This document shows, one piece after another, positions 33,428 to 43,296 of a stretch of 64,000 bases of DNA. The notes beneath the pieces were generated by a model. The model had not been told where the DNA came from and made no database searches. It saw nothing but the letters and a program-made list of their open reading frames with translations. Where the stretch lies: positions 248,001-312,000 of the forward strand of contig JAURWC010000081.1 of NCBI GenBank assembly GCA_030655135.1. The letters run 5' to 3'. Numbering within the stretch: position 1 is the stretch's first letter; the number at the start of each line of letters is the position of its first letter. Source of the stretch: Hyphomicrobiaceae bacterium. GTDB taxonomy: Bacteria > Pseudomonadota > Alphaproteobacteria > Rhizobiales > Hyphomicrobiaceae. The position numbers were made by a program, and so were the translations under genes.

Positions 33428-33447
33428 ACAATTAGATCATTAATTGT
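33428..33447. promoter_or_regulatory. 20-bp palindrome in divergent promoter region
   Basis: ACAATTA (33428-33434), GATCAT, TAATTGT (33441-33447): perfect 7-base arms about a 6-base centre, in a region distinctly AT-richer than its surroundings. Two CGTACAA direct repeats lie just upstream (near 33409 and 33426). It sits between the divergent response regulator and Crp/Fnr genes and is a likely operator, perhaps for the Crp/Fnr protein itself. It is not the standard FNR box TTGAT-N4-ATCAA. Confidence 0.5.
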
Positions 33448-33552
33448 GCTTTTTCTGTAAGTACCTATATCTCGTACTTCGGCTGCAGCGACGCTCGGGC
33501 GCAGCCTACTGGGCGACGTAGTCATGCTCTGGCCCGTTATCGGGAGTTGAGC

Positions 33553-34242
33553 ATGCACACGCCCCCTCCGGCGCGAAACGCCGTGCTGGCTGGTCTAAAA
33601 CCAGCCGATTACCGGCTACTGGAGCCGTATCTCAAAAAGGTCGATCTGCCGCTGCGGACGCCGCTTGAGCACCGCATGAAGGAGGTCGAGTACATCTACT
33701 TCATGGAATCGGGCATCGCTTCGGTGGTCGCTGATGGCGACAGGCCGATCGAGGTCGGCGTTATCGGGCGAGAGGGCATGACGGGGGTTTCCGTCATCCT
33801 GGGCAAAAGTGGCGAAGTTCCGTACGAAACCTACATCCAGATCGAAGGCTCAGGTCAGCGCATCGCGACCGGCAGGCTTCGTGATGCGATCAAGAAAAGT
33901 TCGGCCCTGCATTACGTGCTGCTGGGCTATGTGCACTCGTTCTTGGCGCAAGCTACCCAAACCGCGCTGGCAAATGGCCGGGGAACGCTGGAGCAGCGGC
34001 TATCGCGCTGGCTGCTAATGGTCGATGACCGCGTGGATGGGAACACCGTGCCTATGACGCACGAATTTCTAAGCATCATGCTCGGCGTGCAGCGCTCAGG
34101 CGTAACGGTTGCGCTCAAGGAGATCGAGCGGCAGGGCGCGATCTCGCAGAAACGAGGCTCGATCGAGATCATTGATCGTTTGACGCTGGAAGACATTGCA
34201 AAAGCGAATTACGTCAGGCTGACATCGGCGCTGGCGACGTGA
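33553..34242 (+). CDS. Crp/Fnr family transcription regulator
   Basis: 229 residues from ATG 33553, with CGGGAG 6 bases before it. A cyclic-nucleotide-type beta barrel (FMESGIASVVADG, IEVGVIGREGMTG) and a C-terminal winged helix-turn-helix (LSIMLGVQRSGVTVALKEIERQGAI). There is no Cys cluster for an iron-sulphur centre, so it is not an oxygen-sensing FNR. Similar rhizobial genes are called Crp/Fnr family regulators of stress; the ligand is unknown. Confidence 0.9.
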   Translation: MHTPPPARNAVLAGLKPADYRLLEPYLKKVDLPLRTPLEHRMKEVEYIYFMESGIASVVADGDRPIEVGVIGREGMTGVSVILGKSGEVPYETYIQIEGSGQRIATGRLRDAIKKSSALHYVLLGYVHSFLAQATQTALANGRGTLEQRLSRWLLMVDDRVDGNTVPMTHEFLSIMLGVQRSGVTVALKEIERQGAISQKRGSIEIIDRLTLEDIAKANYVRLTSALAT

Positions 34243-34561
34243 GATGCCCCAGCGGCCTACTTCTTGTTAATCGGTTTTGTGATGCCGACCGGCCAATGGC
34301 GCTGCAGTTCGGGCTCCTGCGGGGGTAAGCGCGCGGGCTGAGGCGATCGGCGATTTTTCACACGGCAACTCGTCGTCAAGCGTGCAGACTTGCGTCATGG
34401 TGAACGTTGGAGCGGAGAGTTTCAGCATTCAACATTATTGCCTACGCCCGTCAGAATACGTACGATCTCGGCAGGCAGTACTGGGGCTTAGGTAAACCGG
34501 CGTTCAAGATCGATAGATACCGATCCGGGCGGCTAGTCGCCAGTCCCCAGCCTTCTAGGTT
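34243..34561 (+). other. Gap between Crp/Fnr and methyltransferase genes
   Basis: 319 bases. No supported gene, repeat or hairpin was recognised. Base composition begins to shift to lower GC here. Confidence 0.3.
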
Positions 34562-35584
34562 TTGCGGAGTTCCCAATTGGTCGACAATCAAGAACGATAC
34601 AATCCCATCTATTTCACAGAACGTAGCGTTTGCCCTGTCTGCGCAGGTCGCAATGGGATCGAGTTCTATCGGTCGCCCCTCGATGAAGAGCCGATCCGAG
34701 GTTTCATCGCAAGCCACTACGAGACACAGGGGACCGTGGATTGGAACAAATTGGCCGGGACAGACTACGTTCTGCGCGAGTGCCAAACATGTTTTTTGAT
34801 CTACCAAGTCAACGTGCCCCTCGATGCAATGCTGTACGACATCTACTGCGTCATGGTTGCTCCGGGCCCGCTGGCGCAACTTGAGAAGCAACGCCTTACG
34901 CTGGAGAATTTCAATCAAATCGCATCCGAGCTCGAGACGCTCTTTCAGTTGACTGGGAAACATCCAAGCGACGTAACATTCCTGGACTACGGGTTCGGTC
35001 ACGGCCGATGGGCGAGGGTTGCTCGTGGCATGGGAGCCACCGTGTTCGGCATCGAGCATGGTGAAGACAAAGAGCGCGAAGCGGCGCAACTCGGCATAGC
35101 GATCGTCTCAGACGCCGAGATCGACGCCATGCGTTTCGACATTGTGCACACGGAGCAAGTCTTTGAGCACCTTGTGAACCCCGGCCGAGATTTCAAGCGG
35201 CTCGCAAGGATCACGGATCATGTTTTCAAGGTCGCAGTGCCCCGACCTGGCGATATCCGCCAGCTGGTTCAGCGTCATGGCATGACAAATCAATCGCCAC
35301 TGGCAAAGTATGTCGGCGGCGCGCGGTTAACGATGGACGACGAAAGCTACAACGCCATTTTTCCGCTTGAGCATCTCAACGCTTATAGCGATCGGACGAT
35401 CGAGTATCTCGCGAGCCAAACCGATATGGAGCTCATCAGCCGCGCGCGCCGGTGCGCACCTCGCGTGGATCTCAGCACGGCGAGGTCGGCGGTGCGTTCA
35501 GGAAAGCGGATTTTGTCTCCGCTATATAGAAAAGCAGCCTCCGATCAGGGATATTACATTCTGAAGCCGCGGGCTTCGGCTTGA
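34562..35584 (+). CDS. Class I SAM-dependent methyltransferase with N-terminal zinc ribbon
   Basis: 340 residues. CPVC near residue 24 and ECQTC near 73 form a two-knuckle zinc site, as in methyltransferases of nucleotide-sugar and secondary metabolism. The Rossmann core follows: VTFLDYGFGHGRWARVARGMG (SAM loop), FGIEHG, and HTEQVFEHLVNP. The start is uncertain: TTG at 34562 has no good ribosome site and another TTG lies at 34579 out of frame. GC is lower than in the flanking housekeeping genes, suggesting transfer. No sugar genes are adjacent, so the substrate is unknown. Confidence 0.75.
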   Translation: MRSSQLVDNQERYNPIYFTERSVCPVCAGRNGIEFYRSPLDEEPIRGFIASHYETQGTVDWNKLAGTDYVLRECQTCFLIYQVNVPLDAMLYDIYCVMVAPGPLAQLEKQRLTLENFNQIASELETLFQLTGKHPSDVTFLDYGFGHGRWARVARGMGATVFGIEHGEDKEREAAQLGIAIVSDAEIDAMRFDIVHTEQVFEHLVNPGRDFKRLARITDHVFKVAVPRPGDIRQLVQRHGMTNQSPLAKYVGGARLTMDDESYNAIFPLEHLNAYSDRTIEYLASQTDMELISRARRCAPRVDLSTARSAVRSGKRILSPLYRKAASDQGYYILKPRASA

Positions 35585-36198
35585 GAACTTGAAGGCCAAG
35601 TGGGCGATGCGCTTCACGATCGAGCGAGATTCCGCTAAGAACCAGCCTTGACCCTTTCGCTTACGGCTTGGCCTTGCCCCACGATCACAAATTCTCCGTT
35701 GCCCCGATGATGGATGGGCAAGATACATAGGCATTTACAATAACTTAAGACGCCGCGTGAGCAATTCGTGCACGATGGTCGTGGAAGCTCGGAAGTGTCC
35801 TTGATCGCATTGGAGGGGAAGTGCTGACCTTCACGGACTTAGTTGTGCGAGCCCGATCACGGGCGTTCGGGTCCCGTCGCTGCATGTCAGCGTTATGTCC
35901 GCAAATTGGATGCTAGTTTGCGTGCGCTTTGCCGAGAAAGCGGACTGACGCCCCAAGCTATTGCTATGGCAGCAATTCCCAACGCGATGACATTTCAGGA
36001 AAGCCTGAACACTCTATCCAAGATCTCGTTCTACCGCAACGATAATTACGGCTTTGCGAAAGTGGCGCACAATCTTCTATTTTGCGAGAGGCTCGGAATT
36101 TGATGTGCCTGAAGTTCAGATGACTTACCGACTAGCGTCGACGAGCATGCTCGATGCTTTGGCGCTGATCGACCACGGTGAGACGCTTAGACTCTCTG
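35585..36198. other. Low-information accessory gap with a possible small ORF
   Basis: 614 bases. A frame at 35843-36103 could encode 86 residues (ending NLLFCERLGI) but has no recognisable family, no clear ribosome site, and a repeat element inside it at 35925, so I do not call it a gene. The rest shows nothing. Confidence 0.3.
35925..35942. repeat. GCTTTGCCGAGAAAGC-type palindromic element, copy 1
   Basis: CGCTTT and AAAGCG pair over the loop GCCGAG. The same core with flanking GGAC recurs at 54161 and 59104. All three copies lie in the accessory or decaying stretches of the window, none between housekeeping genes. Confidence 0.65.
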
Positions 36199-38508
36199 TC
36201 ATCGATCGCCATCTATGAGTTCGCGAATTTTCGCGCCAAGCGCGTCGAGCTCGAACGGCTTGGTCAGCAGATCCATTCCGGGAGAGAGAAAGTCTTCCCG
36301 GATTGTTGCTTTTTCGGTGTAGCCGGTGATGAAGAGCACTTTGAGTGACGGACGATACACCCGCGCCATTTCGGCAAGCTCGCGCCCATTGATTTGCGGC
36401 AAGCCAACGTCAGTGACCAAGAGATGAATGGGCTGATTTGATTTAAGGTGCGGCAAGGCGCCGTGCGCGTCGCCGGCCACGATGGCCTTGTAGCCCAACT
36501 CGTCGAGAACTTCGGTGATGATCAGACGGACTGTTGGATCGTCCTCGACGACGAGGACCGTCTCGGTTCGCCCACGAGAGACAGGACTAGCCGCTGCGGG
36601 CGTTGCAGGAATTTTCTCGGACAAAGCAGCCCGGGGAAGATAAAGGGACACCTCAGTGCCGCGGCCCACCATGCTTTGTATATCAACATGGCCACCGCAT
36701 TGCTTCGCAAAGCCGTAGATCATCGAGAGCCCGAGACCAGTTCCCTGGCCGATTGGCTTAGTGGTGAAAAACGGATCGAACGCTTTACCGATGACCTCGG
36801 CGGGCATACCGGAACCCGTATCCGAGACGCAGATACGGACGTAATCACCGGCATGCATTCCCTTAAAAGATTTAGCGGCATTGGCATCGAGAGATACGTT
36901 GAACGTCTCTACAGAAATTTCGCCGCCGTCGGCCAGAGCATCGCGGGAATTGATGACGAGGTTCAAGATCGCGTTCGCGAGCTGGTTTGCGTCAGTCAGT
37001 GCCGGCCAAACATCAGCCGATAAAGACATTGTGAGTTTGATATTTTCGCTCACGCTCCGACGCAGCATGTCCTCAAAGCCAACGAGAATTTCGTTGATCT
37101 GCTGGCCTTTGATATCCAGAGACTGGCGCCTTGAGAACGCAAGCATGCTGTGGGTAAGGGCTGCCGCGCGACGCGCTGATGTCGTCGCGGCATTGATGAA
37201 GTTGTCGAGATCCTCAAGTTTTCCTGACTTCAGCCGGCGCTGAATCAGGCTCAGTGACGCGGTAATACCGGTCAGCAGATTATTAAAGTCGTGGGCTATG
37301 CCGCCTGTCAGCTGGCCGATCGCCTCCATCTTGTGGCTTTGACGGAGCTGTTCTTCGGCTTCGACGAGACTGCGGGCATTTTCTAGTTCTTCTGTGACGT
37401 CTCGAGCCACACAATAAAAGAGGCCTTCTTTTGGAACGATCGTCCACGACAAGCTCCTGTATGAGCCGTCTTTGGTTCTCAGACGGTGCAGGAAAGCCGT
37501 CTTCGTGAACATCTCCTCGATATGCGATTTTTCCGCTGGATCTTCCAACCAATGAGATGTTCTGCCTTCGAGCTCACTTTGCTGCCAACCGAGCGTACGC
37601 GTCCAGGCCGGGCTAACGCTGGTCCAGACGCCTCTGGCGTCGGCAATACCAAGCAAATCGCGGGAAAGGCGCCAGATGTCATCCCGCTCCAACGTCCGCT
37701 CGCGAACGCGTTCCTCCAACGTCTCGTTGAGGAGCAGCAGTTTCTTTTCAATCAGCTTTGAGTGGGTGATGTCGTAGATGACACCACTGTAGCGTCGGGC
37801 CTTGGAGTCACTGTCAGAAACGTACTCACCCTTGCGCGTGAGCCATCTCACCTCTTGGGTATCCGGCCGCGTGATTCGAAATTCGACACGACCTTCGGAC
37901 ATCGAGCCGGAGTTTCTTTCGCCGAGGATGATTGGCGTGTCGTCAGGATGCACGAGAGCATTGATGCTGCGGACCGGAAGGTCGGTCGCAGGGTGCAGTC
38001 CAAGAAGACGACAAAACTGGTCCGACACAGTCGCTGTACCGAAGCCATCAATGTATTCGAACGTGCCGACTTCCCCGGCGGTCTGAGCGACCCTGAGCCG
38101 TTCCTCCACCTTTTTTTGTTCGGTAACGTCCACGAGGACGCCGTTGAAATGGGTGGAGTCTGCAGCTTCGCGGCGGCCCCGGGCATGCAGCCACCGTAAA
38201 GAGCCATCAGCCAGATTGACTCGAAACTCTTTCGAAAAAACTTCGGCGCCACGCAGCACGCCGCCGATGGCCAGGCGGATTCTTGTCTGATCGTGAGGAT
38301 GGATGATGGAAACGAAGGTAGCAGGGGCGATGCCAGCTACCGCTTGCGCGGCCGAGATATTGTACATACTGGCAAAGCGCGCATCCCCGGAGATGAGGTT
38401 GGTGCTCAGGTTCCATTCCCAAGCTCCCGCTGCACCAGAGACGGCAAGGGTCAGCCTTAGCCGTTCGGCCAATGACTCGGGAGATTCAGCATCTGGGTTG
38501 ATGGCCAT
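36199..38508 (-). CDS. Triple-PAS hybrid histidine kinase
   Basis: 769 residues, soluble. Three PAS/PAC sensor domains: about 20-135 (ends [11 protein letters not shown]), 140-260 ([10 protein letters not shown]), and 280-395 ([10 protein letters not shown]). Then a HisKA with [14 protein letters not shown], an ATPase with [16 protein letters not shown] and [10 protein letters not shown], and a receiver with [10 protein letters not shown] and LTKPFELD. The HDFNNLL type of kinase usually feeds its own receiver. It ends the chemosensory cluster, 6 bases after cheC, so it may join a phosphorelay with the Che proteins. The PAS ligand is unknown. Confidence 0.92.
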   Translation of the reverse strand: MAINPDAESPESLAERLRLTLAVSGAAGAWEWNLSTNLISGDARFASMYNISAAQAVAGIAPATFVSIIHPHDQTRIRLAIGGVLRGAEVFSKEFRVNLADGSLRWLHARGRREAADSTHFNGVLVDVTEQKKVEERLRVAQTAGEVGTFEYIDGFGTATVSDQFCRLLGLHPATDLPVRSINALVHPDDTPIILGERNSGSMSEGRVEFRITRPDTQEVRWLTRKGEYVSDSDSKARRYSGVIYDITHSKLIEKKLLLLNETLEERVRERTLERDDIWRLSRDLLGIADARGVWTSVSPAWTRTLGWQQSELEGRTSHWLEDPAEKSHIEEMFTKTAFLHRLRTKDGSYRSLSWTIVPKEGLFYCVARDVTEELENARSLVEAEEQLRQSHKMEAIGQLTGGIAHDFNNLLTGITASLSLIQRRLKSGKLEDLDNFINAATTSARRAAALTHSMLAFSRRQSLDIKGQQINEILVGFEDMLRRSVSENIKLTMSLSADVWPALTDANQLANAILNLVINSRDALADGGEISVETFNVSLDANAAKSFKGMHAGDYVRICVSDTGSGMPAEVIGKAFDPFFTTKPIGQGTGLGLSMIYGFAKQCGGHVDIQSMVGRGTEVSLYLPRAALSEKIPATPAAASPVSRGRTETVLVVEDDPTVRLIITEVLDELGYKAIVAGDAHGALPHLKSNQPIHLLVTDVGLPQINGRELAEMARVYRPSLKVLFITGYTEKATIREDFLSPGMDLLTKPFELDALGAKIRELIDGDR

Positions 38509-38514
38509 CGCGTT

Positions 38515-39201
38515 CTATTCTGCAGGCGTCAAGCCAGTATTACCGAGATCGTCGTGCATCACGCGCGCTATGAATTCACCGATCAGAACTTTCAGCGCGG
38601 CTAAGGAAGGCACATCCATCAGCATTGCGATGTAACCGCGAATGTCGCGGCCTTCCACGGCAAAGTTGATGAAGAAAAAGAGGACTAGACCCTGTTCGGG
38701 AGGAGAACATTGGACCGTGAAAAGCTCTTGTCCCGTTCCTCTCTTTATTGTCGGCAAAGACATGCTCAGCGGCTGGTTCAACATATTGGCCATGGTGCCA
38801 ACGCAGCCGTTCAGTATGACATTGCCGGTCTCAGCCAGGGCCTCTTCTACCATGCTGGAGATTTGGTCTGGCGATACGTCCGCTCCAAGGACCGCGCGGG
38901 TCAACTCGATGCCGTTTTTCTGCGGAAAAATGAGCAGCGCCCGGCCGTCAAACGCGCCGGAGAAAGCTTGCGTCACAGCAACGAGGTCGTCAGTTTCGCG
39001 CTGACCTATTAAGTCGGCTGCGGATTGATGAGTAACAACTTCAACCGACGGCACCGAGAGCAAAACCTGCCGATCGACCATCTTGCGCAAGCTGGATGCT
39101 GCGCGACTGACGCCGATATTGGCGATCTCAGTGAGAGCGTCCCTCTCAATGTCGCTGAGTTTCCTGTCGTCGGTGATTTCGTCGACACTACGATTGGTCA
39201 T
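38515..39201 (-). CDS. cheC: CheC-like CheY-P phosphatase
   Basis: 228 residues. The CheC/CheX phosphatase motif occurs twice: LTEIANIGVSRAASSL in the first helix and VEEALAETGNVILNGCVGTMANML in the second, each with the E-x2-N pair that attacks phospho-Asp. CheC removes phosphate from CheY and ends the signal. Its start overlaps the receiver gene stop as ATGA, so the two are made together. CheC usually works with CheD; no cheD is in the window. There is no CheZ either. Confidence 0.88.
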   Translation of the reverse strand: MTNRSVDEITDDRKLSDIERDALTEIANIGVSRAASSLRKMVDRQVLLSVPSVEVVTHQSAADLIGQRETDDLVAVTQAFSGAFDGRALLIFPQKNGIELTRAVLGADVSPDQISSMVEEALAETGNVILNGCVGTMANMLNQPLSMSLPTIKRGTGQELFTVQCSPPEQGLVLFFFINFAVEGRDIRGYIAMLMDVPSLAALKVLIGEFIARVMHDDLGNTGLTPAE

Positions 39202-39572
39202 GCGGAGACGATCTTGTCGGCTTGAATGAGAAAGTCGCGCAGACCTTCCGGTGTGACCGGCTTGGCAACAAACGTCGCATTGGCCGCCCGCGCTAGCGAG
39301 AGGACTTCCGCCTGCACGTTTGCAGTGATGATCGCGATCGGCATGGATGGTCGTGAGCTGCGCAGATCCTGGGCTAGTTCAAGACCATTTTTCCCGGGCA
39401 TATTGTAGTCAACCAGCACGACGTCGATCTCGTGTGAACCTATCAAGTCCATTGCCTCATCAGCGTTGCTGGCTTCTAGCCGTTCCCAGGTAGGCTGCGT
39501 TGCGGTGACAGCTTTGCCAGCAACGATCCTGGCGAGTTTGCTGTCGTCAACGATCAGTACGGTTACGGTCAT
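39198..39572 (-). CDS. cheY: CheY-like single-domain response regulator
   Basis: 124 residues from ATG 39572 (MTVTVLIVDDSK); an in-frame extension upstream is unlikely. Acid pocket Asp 9 and Asp 10, phospho-Asp 55 in LVDYNMPG, and conserved Lys in FVAKPV. It is the natural target of CheA here. It overlaps cheC by four bases. A 144-base gap separates it from cheA, so cheY-cheC-kinase could have its own promoter. Whether it binds a flagellar motor or another target is unknown because no motility genes are near. Confidence 0.87.
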   Translation of the reverse strand: MTVTVLIVDDSKLARIVAGKAVTATQPTWERLEASNADEAMDLIGSHEIDVVLVDYNMPGKNGLELAQDLRSSRPSMPIAIITANVQAEVLSLARAANATFVAKPVTPEGLRDFLIQADKIVSA

Positions 39573-39716
39573 TCGTCGGGGCTCCAACTTTAGTAGAATG
39601 GGGTTATTACATGGGCGCGGTGTTGCGTCATACAAATCAACCCTCTGCAAATTTAACAAACGGCCCGCGCGCGGTTCGCAGCTGGCCTCGTTCCAAGCGC
39701 CGATCGACCGTCTTGC

Positions 39717-41351
39717 CTATCCACCCAGGACATTGGAAATATTTAGCACCATCAAAACCTTACCGTCGCCTAGCAGTGCCGTGCCGAGCAGGTCGGTAAA
39801 GCCGGACAACAATCCGGTCACGGGGCGTAAATGGACCTCCATCCTTTCTCCAAAATCCTCGACCTCAAGACCCACGGGGGCGGCGGGAGAGCCGACGACC
39901 AGAATACGTGCGTTGTCAGGTCTTGTTGATGCTGGTAGCCCGAGCAGCGACGACAACTGGATCAGGGGGAGGACGCGGTTTCGAAGTGAGAAGGCCTCTC
40001 CCGCCTTGATTGGGAGAACGCGATCGCGGGGTATTCGCACGGTTTCGCGAACGGCCTCGAAAGGCACGCCGAACCACTGCTCACCGGCTCGCACGAGCAT
40101 GATGGTTGAAACGAAAACTGCCAGAGGCAAAATGAGCGTGACATTCGTCCCGGCACCGGGATTGGAGGTTACCGCAATTCGGCCGGAGAGAGCCTCGACG
40201 GATGTTTTGACAGCGTCCATCCCGACGCCGCGGCCAGAGACTTCCGATACAGATGACGAGGTTGAGAATCCCGGGGCGAATATCAGGTTGACCACCGCCT
40301 CCTCGTCGAGGTCAGCAACCGTACTCGGCGTCATCATGTTCTTGCGGAGCGCCGTCCGACGAATTTGCTCAACCTCGAGGCCGCGTCCATCGTCGCTTAC
40401 AGAGATCGTGATTTGGCCAGCACTTTTCCTGGCCTCCAGTTTAATGCGTCCGGACGCAGATTTGCCGGCTGCTGTTCTGACAACTGGTTCCTCGATGCCA
40501 TGATCAAGCGCGTTTCTCAAAATGTGGAGAAGCGGCTCATAGAGCCCGTCCACGATGGTCTTGTCGGCCTCAACCTCTTCGCCAACGATCTCAAGATCGA
40601 CCGTTTTTCCCAGTTTTCCAGCCATGTCGCGAACAAGTCGTGGAAACCGTCGAAACGAGCGGGAGAGTGGTACCACTCGGAGCCGCGTGACCGATCGGTG
40701 CAGATCGCCGATCAGACGCTCCATATCGGTGTGGTTTGCTTTCAGGGCCCTACTGAGTTCCGTGTTGACGTCCGCGGCCCTCGACGCAATGTTCCCTAAG
40801 ACATTCTTTGCGATGATAAGTTCACCCACGACGTCGGCAACCGCATCCACTTGAGTTCCGTCTATCCTAAGAGAGCGGTTAGCGGCCGAAGAAGATGAAG
40901 GCGTTGCGATGGGAGCTTCCGGCTTAGAAGACGGCGACAGCACCGTAGGATCTCGGGAATACGGTGAGGGCCCGGCGATGTGGCTTAGCAGCGCCTTTAA
41001 CCGCTCGCTTTCCATCAGACTTTCGGGCCCTAGGGCGCCTGTCGCGGCAATTGACTCAATCCACGCGTCCGAGGCAGTCACGCATTGCAGCAGGGCATCG
41101 AGCACCGGCTTGTCTGCAGGCACCCTGTGTCCGCGCACTGCGGACAGCAACTCTTCTGCGGCGTGAAGCGCTGACAGCATGGGTGGGAAGTCGAAAATTG
41201 CGACTGATCCCTTCAGCGTATGCATCGCGCGAAAGGCGCTATCGATACGCGCCTGATCTCCCAGATTACCGTCGAGAGAAATCAGATCGTCCGACGCTTG
41301 CTGCACAAGCTCGCGTGATTCAATGAGGAACTGCTCCATCAACTCGTCCAT
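39717..41351 (-). CDS. cheA: Chemotaxis histidine kinase, short form
   Basis: 544 residues. HPt domain with phospho-His 44 in AMHTLKGSV; a short Pro/Ser linker in place of a full P2 domain; dimerisation and kinase core with NALDHGIEEP, SDDGRGL and GRGVGMDAVKTSVEALSG; and a C-terminal CheW-like P5 (FVSTIMLVRAG... RNRVLPLIQLSSLLG). It lacks P2 and any receiver, so it should dock its regulators through the kinase core or HPt. Its ATG overlaps the cheR stop as TGATG. Confidence 0.94.
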   Translation of the reverse strand: MDELMEQFLIESRELVQQASDDLISLDGNLGDQARIDSAFRAMHTLKGSVAIFDFPPMLSALHAAEELLSAVRGHRVPADKPVLDALLQCVTASDAWIESIAATGALGPESLMESERLKALLSHIAGPSPYSRDPTVLSPSSKPEAPIATPSSSSAANRSLRIDGTQVDAVADVVGELIIAKNVLGNIASRAADVNTELSRALKANHTDMERLIGDLHRSVTRLRVVPLSRSFRRFPRLVRDMAGKLGKTVDLEIVGEEVEADKTIVDGLYEPLLHILRNALDHGIEEPVVRTAAGKSASGRIKLEARKSAGQITISVSDDGRGLEVEQIRRTALRKNMMTPSTVADLDEEAVVNLIFAPGFSTSSSVSEVSGRGVGMDAVKTSVEALSGRIAVTSNPGAGTNVTLILPLAVFVSTIMLVRAGEQWFGVPFEAVRETVRIPRDRVLPIKAGEAFSLRNRVLPLIQLSSLLGLPASTRPDNARILVVGSPAAPVGLEVEDFGERMEVHLRPVTGLLSGFTDLLGTALLGDGKVLMVLNISNVLGG

Positions 41352-42205
41352 CAAGCACCTGGACGTTGATAGACGATGGCATCCTTGAAACGTCGGGCGG
41401 AAAATTCGAGGGAGATCCGGGACATTGACTCACTATGCCCAAGGCAGATGAAACCATGTGAATGCAGGGCATTGGATAGATTATTTACGGCTGCTAGCCT
41501 TGAGGCATCGTCAAAATAGATTAAGACGTTACGGCAGAAGATGACGTCGAACGGGCCTTGCGCGGACACGCCGCCGGCGTCTAGCAGGTTCACTTGAGTG
41601 AACGTCACCGACTCTCGCAGATCCGCAATGATTTCCCGGCGTCCCCCGTAACTCGGCGAGAAATACTCGTTGTGCAAAGCTGCAGGAAGTTTCGACAAAG
41701 CTCTCTCGCCGTACCTTCCCTGTTTTGCTGCGGCCAGAACGCGGGTATCGATATCGGAGCCGACAATGTCGATGTGATAGGCGTCGACCAGAGGCCAATT
41801 TTCCAGGAGCCAAATGGCGACAGAATAAGGTTCTTCCCCGGTCGAGCATGGCACACACCAGATACGGACAAGATCGCCGGGCAATTTCGACCGCACAATC
41901 TCAGGCAATATGTCATGGGTCAGACAACGGAGCTGATGGTCCTCTCGGTAAAAGTAGGTCTCGTTGACGGTGAAGATGTTGATGAGATGTTCGGCTTCGC
42001 CTGAGCCTGATCTGAGCAAGGCCATATAGGAGTTAAAGGAGGTCGAAGACGTTTGCGCGATCCGCTCGGCGACGCGCCTTTCGATGTAGAACCTCTTGCT
42101 CTCGTCATAGCTGATACCTGATAGACGATAGAGATACTCGCACAGGCGCAGAAGCTCATCAGAGCTCAGGAGCGGCGCAGGATTTTCTGATCTGATCTCC
42201 GCCAC
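41351..42205 (-). CDS. cheR: Chemoreceptor methyltransferase
   Basis: 284 residues. All-alpha N-terminal domain (YLYRLSGISYDESKRFYIERRV) and SAM-binding core with FTVNETYFYRE, WCVPCSTGEEPYS, GSDIDTRVL and VIFCRNVLIYFD, typical of CheR. It methylates glutamates of the receptor to adapt it. It has no TPR extension. The neighbouring receptor has no NWETF-type tail, so CheR must find it directly. It ends in cheA and starts 3 bases after cheB. Confidence 0.94.
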   Translation of the reverse strand: MAEIRSENPAPLLSSDELLRLCEYLYRLSGISYDESKRFYIERRVAERIAQTSSTSFNSYMALLRSGSGEAEHLINIFTVNETYFYREDHQLRCLTHDILPEIVRSKLPGDLVRIWCVPCSTGEEPYSVAIWLLENWPLVDAYHIDIVGSDIDTRVLAAAKQGRYGERALSKLPAALHNEYFSPSYGGRREIIADLRESVTFTQVNLLDAGGVSAQGPFDVIFCRNVLIYFDDASRLAAVNNLSNALHSHGFICLGHSESMSRISLEFSARRFKDAIVYQRPGA

Positions 42206-42207
42206 GC

Positions 42208-43290
42208 TTACTTGGCCCAGCTGATCAGCTTGTCAGCGATCCCTTCAATGGGAAGAACTGCTTCAGCGCCGCCGGATTTAAAAAGCTCGCCGGGCATCCC
42301 CCAGACGACAGCCGTCTCTTCTGCCTCCGCGATCGTGCGACCGCCAAGCGTTCGTAGCGTCGTCATAGCAGCGACCCCGTCGTTTCCCATCCCGGTGAGC
42401 AGCACACCAATTAGTCGCGAGGGGACAAAATGTTCCATGGCGCTATTAACGAGGCGCTCGACACTGGGGTGCCAGAGATAGGTGGGCAAGGACGGCACCG
42501 GGGCAGCCGCGGGAACGCCGTCTCGGAGCGTCACGACGACATCGGCGTCCCCTTTTGCAACGTACACGTTTCCCCGGACCATTTTTGTGGGACGGATAAG
42601 TTCAGTTACCTCAAGCGGAGCGAGGCCATTCAAGCGGCGCGCAAAGGGCCCGGTGAACGCTGCTGGCATGTGCTGAGCAATCAGGACGGGCCAGGGAAAC
42701 ACAGCCGGAAGACGCGAGAGTAACTTATCAAGGGCCGGCGGCCCGCCGGTGGAAGTCCCCACAATGACGAGCCCGGTGCCAAAGACATTAGCGACTGCGT
42801 CGTCTTCCGCAAAAGACTCCACGTCGTCAGGCCGAACATCCCTGATTGTTCCGGTTTTAAGGCGGACACGCTCGGCAAGCCTGTGGCTTCTGCGTAATCG
42901 GGCCGTTGAGGCCGTGACGACTTTAGCAAGCAAACCGGGACCGAATTCCCGCATATTCAAGGACATCGCGCCTTCGGGTTTCGTCATGAAATCGACGGCC
43001 CCCAGCGTCAACGCCTCAAGCGTTATCGCGGCGCCTTCCTCGGTCTGGGACGAAACCATGATGGTAGGGGTCGGCCGCTCCAGCATAATCCTGTTCAGAC
43101 ATGCGATTCCGTCCATCACTGGCATATTGACGTCGAGTGTTATGACATCTGGAAGGAACGAGTGCAGTTGCGCCAGAGCCTCTTCCCCGTTGCGCGCATA
43201 CGCGACGTCAAAATCTGAGTTCCCGCGAAACACGCTTCCAAGAAGCCTCCGCATCAGCGCTGAATCGTCCACAACCAGGACTTTGATCAC
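42208..43290 (-). CDS. cheB: Chemoreceptor methylesterase/glutamine deamidase
   Basis: 360 residues. Receiver with Asp 8, Asp 9 and phospho-Asp 53 (ITLDVNMPVMDG), a linker, and the methylesterase domain with the Ser-His-Asp triad in GTSTGGP, AQHMP and GMGNDGV. Phosphorylation by CheA activates it to demethylate the receptor. Order and length are normal for the family. It sits between the triple-CheW gene and cheR with gaps of 6 and 2 bases. Confidence 0.94.
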   Translation of the reverse strand: MIKVLVVDDSALMRRLLGSVFRGNSDFDVAYARNGEEALAQLHSFLPDVITLDVNMPVMDGIACLNRIMLERPTPTIMVSSQTEEGAAITLEALTLGAVDFMTKPEGAMSLNMREFGPGLLAKVVTASTARLRRSHRLAERVRLKTGTIRDVRPDDVESFAEDDAVANVFGTGLVIVGTSTGGPPALDKLLSRLPAVFPWPVLIAQHMPAAFTGPFARRLNGLAPLEVTELIRPTKMVRGNVYVAKGDADVVVTLRDGVPAAAPVPSLPTYLWHPSVERLVNSAMEHFVPSRLIGVLLTGMGNDGVAAMTTLRTLGGRTIAEAEETAVVWGMPGELFKSGGAEAVLPIEGIADKLISWAK

Positions 43291-43296
43291 TGAAGC

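Noticed and set aside
35843-36103. 86-codon frame in the accessory gap
   Set aside because: It contains the palindromic element at 35925 and no known motif; kept only as a note in the gap entry.
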